DNA of 44,187 nucleotides, taken from positions 1 through 44,187 of the forward strand of contig CAWEBF010000013.1 of NCBI GenBank assembly GCA_963807235.1. Reading direction: 5' to 3'. Positions 39,495-44,187 of this stretch are shown piece after piece (the first letter of the stretch is position 1; the number at the start of each line of letters is the position of its first letter). Source of the stretch: CAWEBF01 sp963807235 (GTDB lineage: Bacteria > Acidobacteriota > Vicinamibacteria > Vicinamibacterales > UBA2999). The notes below the pieces were generated by a model. It did not search any database and was not told where the DNA came from. It saw only the letters and a program-made list of their open reading frames with translations. The translations under genes were made by a program, and so were the position numbers.

Positions 39495-40068
39495 TCAACG
39501 GTCGTCGCGAAAGACCTCCGACAAGGGCAGTTCGAAGCCCGGTAGAAGAGACGTCGACAAGGCGTCGCCACGCTCGTGGGCGCGCTCAACCGGACGACCG
39601 AACCCTTCACCCTCTCGGAGATAGATTCGCACCGTGTGGAGCTCGGGGTCGATGACCCAGTACCTCCAAGACTCCCCGCTGCTCGAACAGCCGTCGCTTC
39701 AGCGTCTCATCTCGAGTGCGTGTGCTGGGGGACGCCACCTCGATGACAAGCTCGGGCGCACCGGTCACGTGCTTCGGTGTCAGAATGACTCGCTTCCGCT
39801 CGTTCGAGATGTAGAGCAGGTCCGGCTCTACGACATCGATGTTCGACAGCAGCACGTCGAAGGGCGCAACGAACACTTCGCCGATGGGGTTCGAGCGCAG
39901 CCAGACGTGGATCGCCGCGTGCAGTGCTCCGACTACGCGCTGATGTCCCAGGTTGGGTGAAGGCGTCACGAAATGCTCTCCGTCGATCAGCTCGTGACGT
40001 TTCCCGTCGTCGGGAAACAGCACGAAGTCGTCGTAGGTGAGCTTCACCCGAGGGCTTGCGGGGTTCAC
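39495..40068 (-). CDS. Uma2-family restriction endonuclease-like protein (copy 2; frameshifted as read)
   Basis: A PD-(D/E)xK-type Uma2 protein of about 190 residues, paralogous to 10333-10899: VKLTYDDFVLFPDDGKRHEL and ELIDGEHFVTPSPN are almost the same. FDVLLSNIDVVEPDLLYIS, then GAPELVIEVASPSTRTRDE, give the catalytic region. One base must be dropped near 39663 to read WVIDPELHTVRIYLREGE and the family ending LSTSLLPGFELPLSEVF. The start is a GTG at 40068 (VNPASPRVKL), preceded by a GGGAG site; an upstream TTG is less likely. It faces the FAD gene convergently. Confidence 0.8.
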
Positions 40069-40219
40069 GTCGTGGCTCCCAGGCACTGGCTCATTGTACG
40101 CCTGTCGATCGCACACGCGGTGCCAGTGTCTGGGCCGTGCATTGGGCAGGGCGCAATCGAATCCTAGCAACCGGAGTGGCAGGAATCTCGACCTCGCGGA
40201 TCGCCAGAGTGGTCGATAA

Positions 40220-41395
40220 CTACGACCGCGATGACGACGCGAGTGCCAGCCCGGCCACTGCAGTGGCGGCGGCCGTCAGCCCCCACGCCGTCAGCAGGCC
40301 CTGCTGGATCAGGAACCCGGCCAGCACTGGCCCGACGATCGACGCGCACGAGTTGAGCGATTGCATCAGCCCCAGCACGGCGCCCTGCTCGTCTCGCGGC
40401 GCGGCGTGCGTGATGAGGCTCGTGAGCGCGGGCCGCACCAGCGAGCCCATCGACAGCACGGCCGTGGCCACGATGAGCATGGGGATCGACGCCACGAACG
40501 CCATCAGCGCATAGCCGCCCACATAGCCGACAAAGCCGGCGAGGTTGAGCCGCGATTCGCCGAAGCGCTTCACGAGGCGCCCCAGCGCGGGGCCTTGCCA
40601 GATCACGCCGAAGATGCCGGCCAGGGCCCAGGCATACCCCACTTGCTCCGGCCCGAAGGCCTGGCCCTCCCAGGTGAGCCGGCGCTCGAGCACCAGGGGC
40701 ATCCCCGACACGAACATCGCGAAGCCGAGCGCGAAGAGCGCGAACTGCCAAAGCCGGGACGACAGCGCCGGCTGCGAGAAGTACGCGGCGTAGGCGCGCC
40801 AGTCGAAGAGCGACAGCCGCCGCCCGGACGCGGGCCCACCCGCGCCTCCCGGCGTCACCGACGGCAGCAGCAGCCACGTGGTGACGACGCTCGTCGCCGA
40901 CAGCGCCGCGGCCACGAAGATGGGCAGCCGGTAGTCGTACCCGGCCAGCAGGCCTGACACCGCGGGCCCCACCAGGAACCCGAGGCCGAAGGCGATGCCG
41001 ATGATGCCGAACGACTTCGCCCGTTCTTCAGGGCGCGTGACGTCGGCGATATAGGCCTGGGCCAGCGACAGGTTGCCGGCCGTGGCGCCGTCGATCGCGC
41101 GAGCCAGGAAGAGCACCCAGAGATTTGGCGCGAACGCCGTGATGATGAAGCCGATGCACGTGCCGATCTGACTGGCAATGAGGAGCGGCTTGCGGCCCAT
41201 CGTGTCGGACCATCGCCCGAGGATGGGCCCAGACACCAGCTGGCACGCCGCGTAGATGCCGATCAGCCAGCCCACTTGAAACGGGCTGGCGCCCATGCGT
41301 TCCGCGTAGAACGGCAGCAGCGGAATCATGATGGTGAGACCCAGCACGTCCACCGCCACGATCAGAAAAACAGAGAGCAGCGGCCCGGAAAACAC
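40220..41395 (-). CDS. MFS drug/metabolite exporter (TetA/DHA1-like)
   Basis: A 391-residue 12-helix major facilitator. LTIMIPLLPFYAERMGASPF begins helix 1. Motif A is GPILGRWSDTMGRKPLLIAS (about 60-79), RAIDGATAGNLSLAQAYIADV follows, and motif C is in GLGFLVGPAVSGLLAG. The second half shows the repeat SRLWQFALFALGFAMFVSGM and AAPRDEQGAVLGLMQSLNSC. It is a proton antiporter of the tetracycline/multidrug type; the exported compound is unknown. The start is GTG 41395, directly after an in-frame stop. The next gene is divergent, 57 bp away. Confidence 0.88.
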   Translation of the reverse strand: MFSGPLLSVFLIVAVDVLGLTIMIPLLPFYAERMGASPFQVGWLIGIYAACQLVSGPILGRWSDTMGRKPLLIASQIGTCIGFIITAFAPNLWVLFLARAIDGATAGNLSLAQAYIADVTRPEERAKSFGIIGIAFGLGFLVGPAVSGLLAGYDYRLPIFVAAALSATSVVTTWLLLPSVTPGGAGGPASGRRLSLFDWRAYAAYFSQPALSSRLWQFALFALGFAMFVSGMPLVLERRLTWEGQAFGPEQVGYAWALAGIFGVIWQGPALGRLVKRFGESRLNLAGFVGYVGGYALMAFVASIPMLIVATAVLSMGSLVRPALTSLITHAAPRDEQGAVLGLMQSLNSCASIVGPVLAGFLIQQGLLTAWGLTAAATAVAGLALASSSRS

Positions 41396-41452
41396 GAACG
41401 CTCATCATGTCATAGGGCCAGCGAGGCTTCGCGCGGCGGCAGCCCGCCCGGT

Positions 41453-43737
41453 ATGATCTCCCTGGTGCCTCTCCCCTGGTCGTGGCGAAGTCTCGCCGGC
41501 GTGTGTCTTCGTGCTTGCGGCGGGTACCGAGTCCTGGGCGCAGGACGCATCCGAGCTGGACGCGCCGTTCTCCTTCAGCGGGCCCCCTGCCCCGCCGCCG
41601 CCCGGCGTCATCACGCGCGATGACGAAGGCCGGGCCACCGTTCGCGCCGTTCGCCTGACGGCGCCGCTGCGCGTGGACGGCCGGCTGGACGAAGCCATCT
41701 ACGGCGCGCTGCCTCCGATAGGCGACTTCATCCAGCAGGAGCCGCTGGAGGGACCACCCGCCACGGAAAAGACCGAGGTGTGGCTGCTGTTCGACGACGA
41801 GGCGTTGTACGTCAGCTTCCGGTTGTGGGAGAGCCGTCCCGACAACCTGGTGGCCAACGAGATGCGGCGCGACAGCAACAACATCTTCCAGAACGACCAC
41901 GTGGCGTTCCTCATCGATCCCTTCTACGACCGCCGCAACGGGATCGAGTTCGCGATCAATCCGCTGGGCGGCCGATGGGACGGCCAGATCTCGAACGAAA
42001 GCGCCTTCAGTGCGGACTGGAATCCGATCTGGGACGTCAAAGTGGGACGCTTCGACGGCGGCTGGACAGTGGAAACCGCCATCCCATTCAAGTCGCTGCG
42101 CTACAGGCCGGGCCGAGCCCGAATCTGGGGCTTCAACGCGCGGCGCACGAACAGGACGAAGAACGAAACGTCGTTCCTGACTCGCATCCCCCGGGCCATG
42201 GGACAAACGGGCCTCTTCCGCGCGTCGCTGGCCGCGACGATGGTCGGCCTCGAGGCTCCGCAGGGGTCCCGGAACATCGAGGTCAAGCCCTACGCGGTGT
42301 CGAGCGTGCAGACGGATCAGACAACGGTCCCACGCGTGCGCAACGACCCCTCGGCGGACATCGGCGTGGACATGCGCTATGGCCTCACGCAGAATCTCTC
42401 GGCCGACTTCACCTACAACACCGATTTCGCGCAGGTGGAGGCCGACGAACAGCAGGTCAACCTCACGCGCTTCAGCCTGTTCTTCCCGGAAAAGCGTGAG
42501 TTCTTCCTGGAAAACCAGGGCGTGTTCGGCTTCGGCGGGCAGGGCGCCGATGCGTCCGGCGACACGCCGGTCATGTTCTACAGCCGGAGAATCGGCTTCG
42601 ATCAAGGACTGGCGATCCCAATCGAGGCCGGTGGGCGGATGACCGGTCGTGCGGGCCGCTACAGCATGGGCATGCTGAACATCACCTCCAACGACGACCG
42701 GCAGGTGGGCCTGGGGCGCACCAACTTCTCAGTGGCGCGGCTCCGCCGCGACATCCTGCGCCGGAGCAGCATTGGCGTCCTTGCGACCAGCCGGTCTCAG
42801 GTTACTGGCGCGCCCGGCAGCAACCAGATGTCCGGCGCCGACGGCACGTTTGCCTTCTTCAACAACCTGACCCTCAACACGTATTGGGCGCGCACGCAGA
42901 CTCCCGGCGTCTCGACGGAGGACACGAGCTACCGCGCCGTCATGGACTACGCCGGCGACCGCTACGGCGTCGCGGTGGAGCACCTGGCTGTCGGCGACAA
43001 CTTCCTGCCCGAAATCGGGTTCGTGCGGCGAGACGATATCCGAAAGTCGCTGGCGCGCTTTCGCTTCAGCCCTCGACCGGGGAGCGGCGGGCGCGTGCGA
43101 CGCTACAACTGGAACTCATCGGGTACCTACATCGAGAACTGGGCCGGGCGCGTGGACACGCGATCGCTGCAATCCGAGTTCTCGATCGAATTCCAGAGCA
43201 GCGATGCGATCCACATCGGCGGCATGAGCACCTACGAGTACCTGCCGGAGCCGCTGCGCATCGTCGGGCTGACCGTGCCGGCCGGCGGCTATGACTACGG
43301 CAGCGGATGGCTGGGCGCGACCTTCGGCCGCCAGCGACGGATATCCGGAAGCGTGTTCCTGGAGCACGGGACGTTCTCCGGACGGGCACAAAACCACGCT
43401 CAACGTGAACCAGGGTCGCATCAACCCGACTCCCCAGCTGGCGCTCGAGCCCAGCTACCAGGGCAACTGGGTGGACCTGCTCGTGGGGTCCTCCACCACG
43501 CACCTGGTGGGCACGCGCGCCACCTACACGGTGACGCCGGCGATGTTCACGAGCGCCCTCGTGCAATACAACACGGGTGCGCGGTCGGTGGGCAAGTGCG
43601 GTTCCAGTAGGAGGATCCGGCCAGGCAGCGAGCTGTTCGTGGTCTACAACGAGCAGCGCGACACCGCGACGGTGCGTTTCCCTGAGCTGCAGGCACGCGC
43701 GTTCATCGTGAAGGTGAACAGATTGGTGCGTTTCTAA
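41453..43737 (+). CDS. DUF5916 outer-membrane protein with CBM9-like N-terminal domain (frameshifts as read)
   Basis: About 760 residues. The signal-peptide start MISLVPLPWSWRSLAGVCL is joined to VLAAGTESWAQDAS by removing a base near 41510. Residues about 45-230 are a carbohydrate-binding family 9-like sandwich (LRVDGRLDEAIYGALPPIGD, WLLFDDEALYVSFRLWESRP, NDHVAFLIDPFYDRRNGIEF). The rest is a DUF5916 beta-barrel-like region (RYGLTQNLSADFTYNTDFAQ, FFPEKREFFLENQGVFGFGG). Further shifts near 43383 and 43590-43612 are needed to reach PGSELFVVYNEQRDT and the stop. This is common in Acidobacteriota and Bacteroidota as a surface glycan-associated protein; exact role unknown. Confidence 0.82.
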
Positions 43738-43751
43738 ATCGGGAGAAGCTC

Positions 43752-44136
43752 ATGGAGAGGTCTGTCGAAATCCTTGCGGTCATTCTGTTCGCCGTGATCG
43801 GTCTCTCGCACCTTGTTCAACCCAAGGCCTGGGTCAAGGTACTTCATCCTTCTGCGAGGCAAAGGCGAAGCCGGTGCCTTCGTGGACGGGTTCATACATC
43901 TGCCGCTCGCCGGATTGATCGTCGCGTTCCACAACGTATGGTCGGGGATACCGGCCGTGCTGACGGTCCTGGGCTGGTGCTTCCTCATCAAGAGCGTGCT
44001 GCGCTTCTGCCTGCCGAAGCTGGGCGTGCGGATGATGGGGCGGGTCTCCATGGAGCGGTCATGGGAGTTCCAGGCGGCTGGCGCCGTCCTTGTAGGTCTT
44101 GCCGGCCTCATTGGTTACGGGGCCTACCGTGGCTAG
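43752..44136 (+). CDS. Small integral membrane protein, unknown family (frameshifted as read)
   Basis: About 127 residues when a base near 43838 is dropped: MERSVEILAVILFAVIGLSH, then VQPKAWVKYFILLRGKGEAG. Three or four hydrophobic spans follow: residues about 5-20, 45-62, 65-82 and 105-122, ending LVGLAGLIGYGAYRG. A ribosome site GGGAGAAG precedes the ATG. I do not recognise a named family. It follows DUF5916 by 14 bp in the same direction. The remaining 51 bp to the window edge show nothing. Confidence 0.6.
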
Positions 44137-44187
44137 TCTTCCGCTGGCAGGCCCGTAGCCTCGTGGGTCTCTACGACGTCGGGCGTC

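Overview
The window is a GC-rich bacterial chromosome segment. It is most likely from an Acidobacteriota (probably Vicinamibacteria-like) soil organism. Several gene families are typical of that phylum: an Oar-like TonB receptor with an N-terminal carboxypeptidase-regulatory domain, a TIGR03435 protein, a DUF5916 outer-membrane protein, a DUF6152 protein, tannase-like esterases, Uma2 and DUF222-HNH endonucleases, and exported metallo-beta-lactamase-fold hydrolases. The assignment is inferred from gene content; no rRNA is present.

Layout. 1-2.65 kb: the end of an integrated element, with an excisionase and a tyrosine recombinase running into the 3' end of a tRNA-Asn. 2.7-6.66 kb (minus): a c-type cytochrome, then the conserved informational block SRP RNA (ffs), dnaX, ybaB/ebfC and recR, ending in a coupled membrane-protein gene. 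6.75-12.4 kb: an antitoxin-like orphan, two exported MBL-fold proteins, a LigI-like lactonase and a Uma2 nuclease. 12.4-17.3 kb (minus): a tight lysine/diaminopimelate operon, lysC-dapB-dapA-dapD-dapE. 17.4-25.2 kb: an NTF2-like protein, galE, DUF998, a translationally coupled serine hydrolase-VOC-NHL propeller operon, Ada, and an FkbM methyltransferase. 25.3-31.9 kb (plus): the TonB receptor and two secreted alpha/beta hydrolases, each fused to an accessory domain. 32-44 kb: HNH nuclease, lipoprotein, DUF6152, NodB-like deacetylase, TIGR03435, tannase-like esterase, FAD monooxygenase, a second Uma2, an MFS exporter, DUF5916 and a small membrane protein.

Working together. The informational block and the DAP operon are housekeeping. 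Most of the rest is an exported or envelope-associated degradative repertoire (esterases, serine hydrolase, MBL folds, LigI-like lactonase, aromatic monooxygenase, VOC protein). Together with the TonB receptor this suits scavenging of plant-derived or aromatic polymers, but no complete catabolic pathway is present.

The most unusual signal is a set of four 35-bp arrays, each made of five degenerate heptamers. Each lies 16-65 bp upstream of a start codon with the GT-rich strand as the sense strand. A tandem 33-bp hairpin repeat ahead of the NTF2-like gene and a hairpin-rich galE/DUF998 divergent region are also unexplained. I did not find a clear new defence or biosynthetic system.

Quality warning: single-base frameshifts cluster at 1.2-3.1, 6.9, 14.0-14.3 and 38.2-43.9 kb in otherwise well-conserved proteins, often in short homopolymers. 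They look more like sequencing indels than decay, so the affected genes are reported over their full reconstructed span.
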